Assembly: GCF_900187365.1 (NCBI RefSeq)
Contig: NZ_FYDG01000007.1
Coordinates: 62,001-126,000, forward strand
DNA length: 64,000 nt
Reading direction: 5' to 3'
Source of the DNA: Rhodoblastus acidophilus
Lineage (GTDB): Bacteria > Pseudomonadota > Alphaproteobacteria > Rhizobiales > Beijerinckiaceae
Below, one piece after another: positions 19,770-30,296 of this stretch (positions within the stretch are counted from its first letter, which is position 1; the number at the start of each line of letters is the position of its first letter). A program made the position numbers and the translations under genes. The notes beneath the pieces are model-generated. The model had not been told where the DNA came from. It was given only the letters and a program-made list of their open reading frames with translations, and made no database searches.

Positions 19770-21575
19770 TCAGTTGGGCGGGGCGGGGCGGGGCGCGGGC
19801 AGCAGGGGCGCCGCTGCATCCGAGCGGCGAATCAGTCCTTCCGCGTCGAGCGTCACCGCCGGTTCGTCCCAGGCGCCAGCGATATTGAAGCCGAATTGCA
19901 GCGCCGTGCCTTCGGCGTCGGCGCGGCTGGCGTTGACATGAAGATCGACCGAGCGCTCGGCCACATTGAGGCGCCCCGAGTAAAACAGCGCGACCGCGCC
20001 GCCGCGAGCGGCGCCTTCCTCGACATCGGCCACGCCCTGTACGACGTTGAACTTGGCGGACAGGCCATCGAACGGCGTGCGTCCCGACCGCAGGTCGGCG
20101 CCGACGGACAGCGGCCGCCGTTCCATCCGCCGAAAAGCGAGGTCGAGGTCGAGACCGTAGATTTCGCCTGCGGCCACCGAAAAGTCGCCGCGCGCGTCGA
20201 GACGGGCCGCGAGATCGGCGAAGCAATTGCCGCTGGTTTCGAAACTTGCCGCAAGGCCGACGGCCCCGGTGAGGATCTGCCGCTTGGCTGCGTCCCACAG
20301 CAGCGGGGCGATGTCGAGTTTTTCAGCCGACAGCGACCCGCGAATGTCGAGGCCCGCTTCGCTTTCGGCGACGACGGCGCGCGCCCGCGCGACGCCGGAA
20401 TAGGCGCGCGCCTGGGCGAGCGACAGGTCCAGGCGTCCATTCTTCAAAATGATGGAGAGCGCGGCGTCCTCGAATTGCAGATCGCCAAGCCGGGCGCGCT
20501 TGGCCGAAAGCCGCAGATCAAGGTCTGCGGCGTTGAGCCGCGCTGGCGGAAAGGTCTCGCGCGCCCACTGACCGTTGGCCTCGGCGGCGGGATAGTCCTC
20601 GAACATGGGCGTGAAATTGATCGAAGCGCTCGCCAGGGTCGCCGCTGCGGAGGGCCGCTGGCCGTCGAAGCGGATCGAGGCGGCGCCGTCGAGCGCGTTG
20701 CCATCAACGGAAATGGTCAGATTGGTCAGCCCGAGCTGTCCTGATTCGAGAATAGCGTCGGCCTTGAGCCGCGCGTCGCGATAGGGGCCGGGCAGCGGCA
20801 TTGGCACGCCGACCCAACCCGCCGCCGTACGCAGCGAGGCGGCGGAGGCAGCGACCTGGCCTTCGAAGCGGGGGGCCTGGGCCAGCGTCAACGCGCCGTT
20901 GATCACAACCTGCAGGCCTTCGTCTTCGAATCTCAGCGTGATGGCGCTAGCGCCACCGCCGAGCAAACGATCCGGCTGCGCCGTCCAAAGGGCGAAGCGC
21001 GACGGCGCATGATCTTCGCCCATGGCCGGTAAGCGCGCCTGGCCGGTGAGCGACAGCGGCGCGCCGGCCCGACTCCATTCCAGCCGCGCCCCGATGTCGT
21101 CGGCCGCAATTTCGGGCCGTTCGACTCCCGCCCGCCGCACAAAGATCTTGCCGTGCGTGACTTCGAGATCGCCGAGACCGTCGATGGAACGCGCAGAAAC
21201 GGTCGTTAGCGCCGCAGGCAGACGCGCCGCGTCCACGGTGAAGATGGCGTCGGCCAGCACCGCGCGGGCGAGATCGAGCGTTCCAGTCAGCAGACCGCCA
21301 AAGCCGAGATCGACTCGAAGCGAACTGGCGGACACCATGAGTTCCCCATCCGCGTCGCGCAATTGCGGCTCATAGATGCGAATATGCGGACGAGGCAGCA
21401 CGGCGAAGACGGAACGGCCATGATGAGCGAGACTCAAACCGGCGCGCTGGCGGATTTGCTGCTCCAGCGCCGAAATCTGCGCGGTCTGCGACACGGTCCA
21501 GGGGGCCGCCGCAAGCCCGAGCAACCCGACGGCCGAGGCGGCGACCATCCATCTGAACGTCAAGGTGAGTCTCAT
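19770..21575 (-). CDS. AsmA family protein
   Basis: The 601-residue protein begins with one membrane helix (about 9-27, VAASAVGLLGLAAAPW) and continues as a long beta-rich periplasmic domain with repeated segments such as DLDLRLSAKRARLGDLQFEDA and the C-terminal AsmA-type region near 480-580. AsmA-like proteins are involved in lipid transport between membranes and outer-membrane biogenesis. ATG 21575 lacks a clear ribosome site; the Met ten residues further is an alternative. It forms a two-gene unit with the LysR gene. Confidence 0.82.
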   Translation of the reverse strand: MRLTLTFRWMVAASAVGLLGLAAAPWTVSQTAQISALEQQIRQRAGLSLAHHGRSVFAVLPRPHIRIYEPQLRDADGELMVSASSLRVDLGFGGLLTGTLDLARAVLADAIFTVDAARLPAALTTVSARSIDGLGDLEVTHGKIFVRRAGVERPEIAADDIGARLEWSRAGAPLSLTGQARLPAMGEDHAPSRFALWTAQPDRLLGGGASAITLRFEDEGLQVVINGALTLAQAPRFEGQVAASAASLRTAAGWVGVPMPLPGPYRDARLKADAILESGQLGLTNLTISVDGNALDGAASIRFDGQRPSAAATLASASINFTPMFEDYPAAEANGQWARETFPPARLNAADLDLRLSAKRARLGDLQFEDAALSIILKNGRLDLSLAQARAYSGVARARAVVAESEAGLDIRGSLSAEKLDIAPLLWDAAKRQILTGAVGLAASFETSGNCFADLAARLDARGDFSVAAGEIYGLDLDLAFRRMERRPLSVGADLRSGRTPFDGLSAKFNVVQGVADVEEGAARGGAVALFYSGRLNVAERSVDLHVNASRADAEGTALQFGFNIAGAWDEPAVTLDAEGLIRRSDAAAPLLPAPRPAPPN

Positions 21576-21672
21576 CGCTGCAGGATAGACGCGCCCCTTG
21601 CCAAGGAAAACTGTTTTGTCGGCCCGCAACCGCTTTCAGGCGCGGATGCGGAAACCGGGGCTGGCGAAAGGT

Positions 21673-21780
21673 TCAGCGGCCGTTGCGGCGGCGCGCTCTT
21701 ACTGGAACGCGCGCGGGCGCAGCGCGACGCGAGGCGGCAAGCAACAGAAGTGCGAGTGCGGTGGCTGCGGCAAGGATCAT
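21673..21780 (-). CDS. 35-residue membrane microprotein
   Basis: An almost perfect Shine-Dalgarno sequence, AAGGAGGT, ends four bases before ATG 21780. The frame encodes 35 residues: a hydrophobic helix of about 16 residues (ILAAATALALLLLAAS) followed by a tail with nine arginines, then TGA at 21673. The pattern of one short helix and a positive tail fits a small inner-membrane protein. It lies on the strand of the AsmA gene, about 100 bases upstream of it. A weak promoter, TTGAAC-N17-AAACTA, lies just upstream. I know of no homologue. Confidence 0.5.
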   Translation of the reverse strand: MILAAATALALLLLAASRRAAPARVPVRARRRNGR

Positions 21781-21994
21781 GGTGACCTCCTTATGCTTAG
21801 TTTGGCGCGTCCCACGACAAGTTCAAGTGGAGGTCCGGCAAAAAAAGACGCCGTATCCGCAAGCAGCGCAAAGATGGCGTGAATTCGTGATGTTGCGGCT
21901 AACGAAGGCTGAAGATGCGCGGCCTCAGACCGCAGGGCGTCAGGCGCTTTCCTCGGCGCGTGGGTGTGAACCGCCCCTGGGCGACGCGCTTGTC

Positions 21995-22372
21995 CTACTT
22001 GCTTCTCACGTCCGTCGCCGCCGCGAAAACAACCGTCATCCAGGCGAGGATGAGCGTGATTCCCCCGGTTGGCGCGGCCATCGGAAACAGATGCGCGCCA
22101 CGAAGCGTGAACAGACCGACATCGAAAGAAAACAGGCTGGCGCCAAAAGCCATGGCCCAGGCGGCGCCGGCCGCGAGCCTGCCCGGGCGCGCCGTGAGCG
22201 CGAGGATCGCCGCCGCGTGGGCGAGCAGAACGAGCGCGACGCTGAACAGTTTCTGCGCGCCGCCGACATGGGCCGCCGCAGCGGCCGCAGCGACGCCGCA
22301 AGCGCCCATCAGGCCCGCCGCGGCGGTCAGGATCACGTGCGACCGGGCGAGGATCGCCTTAATTTTGCTCAT
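21995..22372 (-). CDS. DUF423 family membrane protein
   Basis: The 125 residues are four hydrophobic helices with the DUF423 features: an N-terminal segment ending in AAAHVGGAQ, then GASLFSFDVGLFTLRG and MAAPTGGITLILAWMTVV. DUF423 (YgdD-like) proteins are small inner-membrane proteins of unknown role. Full length. It is divergent from the 48-codon frame and the SGNH gene. Confidence 0.88.
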   Translation of the reverse strand: MSKIKAILARSHVILTAAAGLMGACGVAAAAAAAHVGGAQKLFSVALVLLAHAAAILALTARPGRLAAGAAWAMAFGASLFSFDVGLFTLRGAHLFPMAAPTGGITLILAWMTVVFAAATDVRSK

Positions 22373-22440
22373 GGCTGGGACTCTTAAACACGGGGCAAAT
22401 TTTTGCCGGCACTATGCGGCGCGTGACGGCTGGAGCCAAT

Positions 22441-22587
22441 ATGAGCGAAGAAAAATTCCAAGTTTGCATCGTCCATGCTGCGGCGCCTCTCCCGGCCCGT
22501 GGTGCGGTTCGGGGCGATCCGCCGCCGTTCGCACGCCATCCCGCGCGCATCGGCGAGGGCTGCGCGGACCTTCCGGCTCGCGCATGA
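22441..22587 (+). CDS. 48-residue leader-like open frame coupled to the SGNH gene
   Basis: ATG 22441 has TGGAG five bases upstream and its TGA overlaps the next ATG as ATGA. The product starts MSEEKFQVCIVHAAAP and is then proline and arginine-rich. The following gene has no ribosome site of its own, so translation of this frame could deliver ribosomes to it. It may be a short gene or a leader; no homologue is known to me. Confidence 0.35.
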   Translation: MSEEKFQVCIVHAAAPLPARGAVRGDPPPFARHPARIGEGCADLPARA

Positions 22588-23339
22588 CGTCCCGGCGCGC
22601 GGTTCCTGTCCGGGCGTTTCTGGCCGTCGCCGGCGCCGCGACGCTGATTGGCGTGGCCGATATCGGCCGCGAGGCCTGGATCGCGCGAAAAGTCGCTTAT
22701 CTCGAAGGCTTCGATCCCGCCTGGAACAAGTGTGTCCGTGCGGAGCCGGCGAGCGAGGCGCAACAACCGCGTCTTTACCTCGTCGGCGATTCCCTCGCCA
22801 ATGAATGGCCGACAGGGGGATTCGACCCGCGCTACGATCCGGTTCATTGCGGCATGAGCAGCGAAACCACGGCGCAACTCGTGCAAAGGTTCGATCGGTT
22901 CGACTTCTTGCGGCCTGGCGATGTGGTGGTCCTGATTTCCGGTGTTTACGATGGTGTCGGCGCCTCTTTCGCGCAGCCCGAGCGATTGCCGGACTTTGCG
23001 CAAAAAGCGGCGGAGCGTCTGCTGGCTCTGGCGCGGCTGGCGCGCGACAATGGCGGCAAAGTGATACTGTCCACCATTGTGCCGCCGTTCGACCCTGAAC
23101 TGTTGCGGCGGCCATTCTGGCGCGAGAGCATTCGCGATTTCAGTGAAAAAGCCAATGCCGCGCTGCGGGCGGGCGTGTCCGGCGACCCCGGAATCGACCT
23201 TCTCGACGTCGCGCGCGCGCTCGGCGGCGACGACCGCCGCACCCCGGATATCTGGGCGCGCAACGGACTCAAGCCGAACGCCGCCGCCTTTGCTGCGCTC
23301 ACGGCGGAAATCAATCGACGCCTGTCGGGAACGCGCTGA
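22584..23339 (+). CDS. SGNH/GDSL-like hydrolase, C-terminal catalytic block altered
   Basis: The 251 residues start with a membrane or signal helix (about 5-24) and have the SGNH block I YLVGDSLANEW near residue 70 and a block III-like segment VLISGVYDG near 115. The usual block V DxxH near the C-terminus reads NGLKPNAAAF here, so neither the aspartate nor the histidine of the triad is in place. The protein is probably exported and anchored and may be a degenerate esterase or acyl-binding protein. The fold is likely; activity is doubtful. Confidence 0.68.
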   Translation: MTSRRAVPVRAFLAVAGAATLIGVADIGREAWIARKVAYLEGFDPAWNKCVRAEPASEAQQPRLYLVGDSLANEWPTGGFDPRYDPVHCGMSSETTAQLVQRFDRFDFLRPGDVVVLISGVYDGVGASFAQPERLPDFAQKAAERLLALARLARDNGGKVILSTIVPPFDPELLRRPFWRESIRDFSEKANAALRAGVSGDPGIDLLDVARALGGDDRRTPDIWARNGLKPNAAAFAALTAEINRRLSGTR

Positions 23340-23372
23340 CGCCGCTTTCAGGGAGCCGTCATGAACGACGCG

Positions 23373-24149
23373 CTATTTGCACGCGATAATGTAGGCGAAG
23401 CTCGAAACGGAACGCCAGTCGCGCCGCTCCGCCAGGCGGTTGAAGGCGGCGTCGAGTTCGCGGACCCCGGGAAATTTGGAAAAATAGCTGTAACCCCAGA
23501 AGGGCAAGATTACCCAATCGGAAAATCCTGCGGCGCGCAGCATCGGAGCCAGCTTGTCCTCGCGGCTGAAGCAATAGTTGTAATGCGCCGGGAATTTCGG
23601 GTCGTCGCCATCCGGCTTGCGCTCCGGGAAAACCGCCTCCAGCAGGGTGCGCGACAGCTTCTCCGGCATCAGCGCGTTGAGGACGTAGGGCGGCGCGTAA
23701 AGCGTCGGGAAAAACGCCAGCGCGACCCCGTTGGGCGCGAGCGCCGCGCCGATGTTGCGCCACATCGCCGCGACGTCGGGCACGTGCTCCATCACCATGC
23801 GGCAATAGGCGAGATCGTACTGTCCGCGCCCGAGGGCGTCCGGCCCATCCGGCGCCGCGATGTCGCACAGCATCTTGCCATAGCCGGACGGGGCCAGCGA
23901 CAGTTCATGCGCCGAGATATCGTTAAGCGTGATGTCGAGTCCGAGTTCCGCCGCCTCTGACGGCTGGAACAGCGGGTCACGGCCGGCCCCGATTTCGAGA
24001 TGCCGGGCCAGCCCGCGCGCGCGGGACAGAGCAAGGATGGTCGCCTTGTAATTGTCCCAGCACCACTGCCAATTCGCGGGATAGCCGAGGTCGGCGACGA
24101 TCTGGCGGATATCGTCGGCGGTGGATGTGTGCTGAAGGGCTTCGGTCAT
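23373..24149 (-). CDS. Class I SAM-dependent methyltransferase
   Basis: The 258 residues contain the cofactor motif HLEIGAGRDPLF near residue 50, an acidic second strand, YDLAYCRMVMEHVPD near 115 and ALAPNGVALAFFPT near 140, the order of a Methyltransf_11-type Rossmann enzyme. A trailing region rich in tyrosine and tryptophan may recognise the substrate, which is unknown. GGAG six bases before ATG 24149 supports the start. It lies 122 bases downstream of bpt and may be co-transcribed. Confidence 0.85.
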   Translation of the reverse strand: MTEALQHTSTADDIRQIVADLGYPANWQWCWDNYKATILALSRARGLARHLEIGAGRDPLFQPSEAAELGLDITLNDISAHELSLAPSGYGKMLCDIAAPDGPDALGRGQYDLAYCRMVMEHVPDVAAMWRNIGAALAPNGVALAFFPTLYAPPYVLNALMPEKLSRTLLEAVFPERKPDGDDPKFPAHYNYCFSREDKLAPMLRAAGFSDWVILPFWGYSYFSKFPGVRELDAAFNRLAERRDWRSVSSFAYIIACK

Positions 24150-24270
24150 CGCGGCTCCGCGGGAAAACGCCGCAGTTTACGCGAGACCGGTTTAACGGTG
24201 GGTTGCGGCGCCCTGACCAAGGGACGCGATCAGGCGCCAAAACAGTTGAGGACACATTGGCCCCGGCGGT

Positions 24271-25014
24271 TCACCCGACCCGGGTCCAGCCGCCGGGGCC
24301 GAGTCTTTCCTGCGGCAAGTATTGCGCCTTGTAATCCATTTTCCGCGACCCCTCGACCCAATAGCCGAGGTAGAGATGTGGCAGGCCAAGCGCTTTGGCC
24401 TTCTCAATATGGTCCAGGATCATGTAGGCGCCGAGCGACCGGCGGGGCAGGGACGGGTCGTAGAACGAATAGACCATGGACAGTCCGTCCTCCAGCACGT
24501 CGGTGAGGCAGCAGGCCGCCAGTGGACCGGGGCTCGGGCCAAGCCCGTTCTTGACGGGCGGCAGGCGGTAGAGCGCGATCCGGCTCTCGACATGGCTGTC
24601 CTCGATCATCATGCCATAGTCGAGCATGGCCATGTCGGCCATGCCGCCGTCGGCGTGGCGCGAGTCGAGATAGGAGCGGAACAGGCGGAATTGCTCGACA
24701 TCGGCGCGCGCCGGCGCGAGGTCGCCGTAAATGTCGGCGTTGCGCGCCATCAGCTTTTTCTGAGTGCGGTTGGGCGAGAATTCCGCGCAGAGGATGCGCA
24801 CGGACACGCAGGCCTTGCAATTCTCGCAGGCGGGCCGATAGGCGATGGTCTGCGAGCGGCGGAAGCCGGAATGGGTCAGCGCGTCGTTGAGCACGCCGGC
24901 GCGGCGGCCGACCAGATGGGTGAACACCTTGCGCTCCTCGCGCCCCGGCAGGTAGGGGCAGGGCGCCGGCGAGGTGAGATAGAACTGCGGAGGGTCGCGC
25001 GGTTCGCTGGTCAA
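24271..25014 (-). CDS. bpt: Aspartate/glutamate leucyltransferase (N-degron)
   Basis: Bpt transfers leucine from Leu-tRNA to proteins with N-terminal Asp or Glu, marking them for ClpS/ClpAP. The 247 residues carry the N-terminal [16 protein letters not shown], the cysteine motif [13 protein letters not shown], and the GNAT-like end [33 protein letters not shown]. The start is TTG 25014 with GGGGG upstream. It is the last of RDD-bpt in a minus-strand group running from hemB. Confidence 0.93.
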   Translation of the reverse strand: MTSEPRDPPQFYLTSPAPCPYLPGREERKVFTHLVGRRAGVLNDALTHSGFRRSQTIAYRPACENCKACVSVRILCAEFSPNRTQKKLMARNADIYGDLAPARADVEQFRLFRSYLDSRHADGGMADMAMLDYGMMIEDSHVESRIALYRLPPVKNGLGPSPGPLAACCLTDVLEDGLSMVYSFYDPSLPRRSLGAYMILDHIEKAKALGLPHLYLGYWVEGSRKMDYKAQYLPQERLGPGGWTRVG

Positions 25015-25026
25015 TGGCGCCCCCGT

Positions 25027-25479
25027 TCAGACGCGGCGCAGCACGATCACGCCGGCCAGCATGTCGTGCAGGCAGCGCTTGTCGGCGGAAAGAAGCGAAA
25101 ACAGGAAAATGGGCGGGAAGCTCCAGCACAGGTAGAAAAGCACGGCGTGAACGGCCGCATAAAGGAACGGAACGCGATCGCCGCTGACAAGCCGCATTTC
25201 CAGATCCATCGCCCGCATGCCCGGCGTCGCCATGCGCCAGCCGGAGACCGTCAGGCCATTATAGAAGAAGGCCACGAAAGGAAACAGCGGCGGCAGGATG
25301 AACCACAGCAGGCCGAACGACAACAGGCCCAACAGCGCCCAAAGCCCCACGGAGAGCACGGTTACGAACATCAGGTCGAGCATCAGCGCCGTGATACGGC
25401 GGCGGCGCACGCTGTCAAGCGCGCTCGCCGGGAGGGGCGCAAGCGGGTAGACGGCGGTCGGCGGGGTCATGTGGGTCAT
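25027..25479 (-). CDS. RDD family membrane protein
   Basis: The 150 residues have the RDD pattern: an arginine-rich N-terminal RRRRITALMLDLMFV, two or three hydrophobic helices (about 35-75 and 110-135), and the conserved TPGMRAMDLEMRL between them. Family members are small membrane proteins proposed to be transporters or chaperones; the substrate is unknown. ATG 25479 is chosen, with 25470 an alternative. It ends 12 bases before bpt, so the two are one operon. Confidence 0.85.
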   Translation of the reverse strand: MTHMTPPTAVYPLAPLPASALDSVRRRRITALMLDLMFVTVLSVGLWALLGLLSFGLLWFILPPLFPFVAFFYNGLTVSGWRMATPGMRAMDLEMRLVSGDRVPFLYAAVHAVLFYLCWSFPPIFLFSLLSADKRCLHDMLAGVIVLRRV

Positions 25480-25612
25480 GGCGGCGTTCCGAATGAGCCA
25501 GGGGCGCGGACCCTGACCCACCTAATCTGGCCCCACGCCCGTCGCCGCGCAAGAGGCGCGGCGAAGCTGTTCACACGCGCGCCGCATGGCGAGGCCGAAA
25601 GCCGCATGTCGG

Positions 25613-26245
25613 TCAGTCCACCTCCGCCGCCGCGCGCCAGACCAAAAGCTCGGCGTTTTGCCTCGCGCCATGGCCGGCGCCTGGCTGGAAGCCCAGCCGA
25701 CGTAACAAATTCCAGGAGGCGGCGTTCTCGCGCGGACATTCGACCACGATCCGCGCTTGCGGAAAGGCGGCTTTCGCCCGCTCCAGCATGGCGCGCGCGG
25801 CCTCGGCGCCGTAGCGCCGGCCATGGTGCGGCGCGCCGAGCCAGAAGCCGAGTTCGAGATCGCCGGCGTCGCCCAACTCCGGCGTGCGGGCGAGAACGCC
25901 GGCGCAGCCGATCGTCTGGCCACCCTCCAGCGCGCGCAGCGCGGCGAAGCAGCCGCCGCCCGAGGCGGGCAAGGCGATGAGGGCGCGGGCGTCGTCAAGG
26001 GTGAAGGGCTGCGGCAGCGTCGAGGCGCCATAGGCGACCAGCGGATCGTTGGTGAGAATGACAAGCCCGTAAGCGTCAGAACCCTGCAAAGGCTCCAGCA
26101 GCAGCCGCTCGGTTTTGAAACTGCCGTCGGGAAATAATTTTGACAGGAAATCCACCCGGGCGCACGGGGATTTGCCGTTCTTGTTCCCGACGCTTTTGTC
26201 TCTGTTCCCGCCGCTTTTGGTCCCGGCGTTTTTGGACGCGCTCAT
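25613..26245 (-). CDS. GNAT family N-acetyltransferase
   Basis: The 210 residues have a basic, disordered N-terminal tail of about 40 residues and then a RimJ/RimL-like GNAT domain: FKTERLLLEPLQGSDA, ELGFWLGAPHHGRRYGAEAARAML (the acetyl-CoA P-loop side) and NAASWNLLRRLGFQ. The substrate is unknown; such proteins often acetylate ribosomal proteins or small molecules. GGGAGGAGGGGTC before ATG 26245 is a very strong ribosome site. It follows hemB on the same strand after a 127-base gap that contains a 22-bp perfect palindrome. Confidence 0.87.
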   Translation of the reverse strand: MSASKNAGTKSGGNRDKSVGNKNGKSPCARVDFLSKLFPDGSFKTERLLLEPLQGSDAYGLVILTNDPLVAYGASTLPQPFTLDDARALIALPASGGGCFAALRALEGGQTIGCAGVLARTPELGDAGDLELGFWLGAPHHGRRYGAEAARAMLERAKAAFPQARIVVECPRENAASWNLLRRLGFQPGAGHGARQNAELLVWRAAAEVD

Positions 26246-26301
26246 GACCCCTCCTCCCTGGTTCGACGGGGTCGAAGACGCCGTCTGGAAGCGGACAGGC
26301 C

Positions 26302-26323
26302 GGGCGCGACGCGCGTCGCGCCC
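26302..26323. repeat. 22-bp perfect palindrome
   Basis: GGGCGCGACGC is followed at once by its exact reverse complement, in the gap between hemB and the GNAT gene. There is no T run, so it is not a simple terminator. Confidence 0.6.
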
Positions 26324-26372
26324 TACTTGCGCGCGTCGCGCTCACGCTCGCCGGAAGCGCGACGGGCTTTCG

Positions 26373-28068
<1,696 letters not shown>

Positions 28069-28243
28069 GAAATACTCAAGGTAAACAGAATCTGGATTCA
28101 ACAAAGATTCACTTCAATTGCCGCAATCGCCGTTCATTTTCGATTCAGGCTGTTGTTTAAACTCGTTTTCATCCGTGGACCCTATGTTGCCTTCATCAAG
28201 GGGCGCCGCAGACAAGGCGCGCGACGAACCAGGGGCCGATGCC

Positions 28244-28756
28244 ATGAACAATGCTCTCAAGACGGAAATCTCCGCGGTGCGCGCCGAGCGCAACGCCGAA
28301 GTGCGCCCGGTCTATCTCGAGGCGCTGACCCTGATCGAGCGCCTGCATCGCCGTCTGCTTGACGTCATCAAGGACGAATTCGACCGGCGCGGCCGCTCAG
28401 ATATCAACGCGGTTCAGGCGCTGCTGCTTTACAACATCGGCGACTCCGAGCTGACCGCCGGCGAGCTGCGCACCCGCGGCTATTACCTCGGCTCCAACGT
28501 TTCCTACAACGTCAAGAAGCTGGTGGAGATGGGCTACCTGCACCATGCCCGCTCCCGCGTCGACCGCCGCTCCGTGCGCATCAGCCTGACCAACGAGGGC
28601 AAGGAAATCCGCGACATCGTCTCCGGACTTTACGAAAAGCACGTTGTAACGGTGGAGCAGATCGGCGGTGTGTCCATCGATGAATTCCGCACCATCAACA
28701 ACGCCTTGATCCGTCTGGAGCGCTACTGGACCGACCAGATCAAATATCGCCTGTGA
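28244..28756 (+). CDS. ldtR: MarR-type transcriptional regulator LdtR
   Basis: LdtR is a MarR-family regulator of L,D-transpeptidase and stress genes, described in Sinorhizobium and Liberibacter. The 170 residues include IERLHRRLLDVIKDEFDRRG, the winged helix with ELTAGELRTRGYYLGSNVSYNVKKL and the wing RSRVDRRSVRISLT, nearly identical to those proteins as I recall them. ATG 28244 has AGGGG nine bases upstream; 28184 is an alternative. It lies 190 bases upstream of the L,D-transpeptidase, its expected target, with a terminator between. Confidence 0.93.
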   Translation: MNNALKTEISAVRAERNAEVRPVYLEALTLIERLHRRLLDVIKDEFDRRGRSDINAVQALLLYNIGDSELTAGELRTRGYYLGSNVSYNVKKLVEMGYLHHARSRVDRRSVRISLTNEGKEIRDIVSGLYEKHVVTVEQIGGVSIDEFRTINNALIRLERYWTDQIKYRL

Positions 28757-28796
28757 TCTCCGCGTTCCCATCTTCGTCGCAAATTCTTAACCATTC

Positions 28797-28821
28797 GCCG
28801 GGCCTTGAGCCCGGCTTTTTT
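28797..28821 (+). terminator. Terminator after ldtR
   Basis: A perfect 7-bp GC stem (28797-28803 with 28809-28815), a five-base loop and six T residues follow the ldtR stop codon by 40 bases. Confidence 0.9.
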
Positions 28822-28946
28822 CGTCCATAGGGCCTGCGCGCCTTAAAAACGCCGCGCTATTTGCGCTCTGTTAACGGCAATCGAAGAGTGTTTTCGCCAA
28901 ATTCAGAACGCGCGGCCGTGAGCGGCCCCGTCATGGAGACAGGAAC

Positions 28947-30269
28947 TTGTTCGCGATTCCCTCAATTTGCGCCCGCCGCCCCGGAAAAAGCCTTGGCGCG
29001 GGACTGGCTGCATCCCTCCTGTTCGCCGTTGCGCCGACGGGAGGCCCAGCTTGGGCTTTCGATGGTCAGGCCGAATGGGCCCAGCACTATGATTCGGACG
29101 CGCGGCTTTCGGTGACGCGCTCCACCACGCCGCTGTTGTCGCCGCGCACCCTCGCCGCGACCGAGCAGGCCATCGAGGATTACCGCCGCATCGTCGGCAC
29201 TGGCGGCTGGGGCCGGATTCCCGGAGGCGCCGGATTGAAGCTCGGCGCCGGCGGCGCCGCGGTCGCGGCGTTGCGCAAGCGCCTGGTGGTGACCGGCGAC
29301 CTGGATTCGGCGATCTCGACTTCGGGCGTGTTCGATTCCTATATCGAGGCCGGCGTGCGCCGCTTCCAGGCCCGCCACGGCCTGATCGAGACCGGCGTGG
29401 TCAACCAGGCGACGCTGGACGCGATGAACGTTCCTGCCGATTACCGCCTGCGGCAGCTCGAAACCAATATCGTGCGCCTGCGCAGCTTCTCCGCCAATCT
29501 CGGCGACCGCTTCGTCACGGCCAACATTCCGGCCGCCCTGGTCGAGACCGTCGAGAACGATATGGTCGCGACCCGCCATATCGCCGGCGTCGGCAAGATC
29601 GACCGCCAGTCTCCGGTGATGCAGACCCGCGCGCTTGACGTGGACTTCAATCCTTACTGGACCGTGCCGGCCTCGATCATCCGCAAGGATCTGATCCCGA
29701 AAATGCAGCAGGACGCGAATTACCTGCGGGACAACAAGATCCACGTGTTCGACAAGAACAATCAGGAAGTGCCGCCGGAATCGATCAACTGGCATTCGAT
29801 GGACGCCACCAACTACCGCTTCCGCGAGGAGCCGAGCACGGAAAACTCGCTCGGCGTGGTGCGCATCAACATCAACAATCCCTACGGCGTTTACATGCAC
29901 GACACCCCCGCCAAGGGTGTGTTCGGCGACGATTTCCGCTTCGTCTCCTCCGGCTGCATGCGCATGCAGAACGTGCGCGACTATGTGGCCTGGCTGTTGA
30001 AGAACCAGCCGGGCTGGGACCGCGACCGCATCGACGCCGTGATCGCGTCGGGCGAGCGGCTGGATGTGAAGATCGAGCCGCCGGTGAACGTCTATTGGGT
30101 TTACATCACGGCCTGGGGCACGCCGGAAGGCGTGGTGCAGTTCCGCGAGGACATTTACCAGCGCGACGGCTTCTCGCCCAACGAGGCGCGGGCCGCCTCG
30201 TTCCAGCAGCCCTCCGCGGCGGTGCGGCAGCAGGCCGACCGCTTCGACGCCGCGCCCGACGAGCGGTAA
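28947..30269 (+). CDS. ldtP: L,D-transpeptidase (YkuD) with peptidoglycan-binding domain
   Basis: The enzyme makes 3-3 cross-links in peptidoglycan or anchors proteins to it in the periplasm. The 440 residues have a signal peptide (cleavage near PAWA-FDG, about residue 37), a PG_binding_1 domain at about 95-155 (VRRFQARHGLIETGVVNQATLDAM), and a YkuD domain at about 190-365 with YMHDTP and the catalytic cysteine in VSSGCMRMQN. The usual HG before the cysteine is SG here. The start is TTG 28947. The C-terminal tail is Gln/Ala-rich. Regulation by LdtR is inferred from related bacteria. Confidence 0.92.
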   Translation: MFAIPSICARRPGKSLGAGLAASLLFAVAPTGGPAWAFDGQAEWAQHYDSDARLSVTRSTTPLLSPRTLAATEQAIEDYRRIVGTGGWGRIPGGAGLKLGAGGAAVAALRKRLVVTGDLDSAISTSGVFDSYIEAGVRRFQARHGLIETGVVNQATLDAMNVPADYRLRQLETNIVRLRSFSANLGDRFVTANIPAALVETVENDMVATRHIAGVGKIDRQSPVMQTRALDVDFNPYWTVPASIIRKDLIPKMQQDANYLRDNKIHVFDKNNQEVPPESINWHSMDATNYRFREEPSTENSLGVVRININNPYGVYMHDTPAKGVFGDDFRFVSSGCMRMQNVRDYVAWLLKNQPGWDRDRIDAVIASGERLDVKIEPPVNVYWVYITAWGTPEGVVQFREDIYQRDGFSPNEARAASFQQPSAAVRQQADRFDAAPDER

Positions 30270-30296
30270 CGGCGGCGCGATGGCGCGCGCCGGAGC

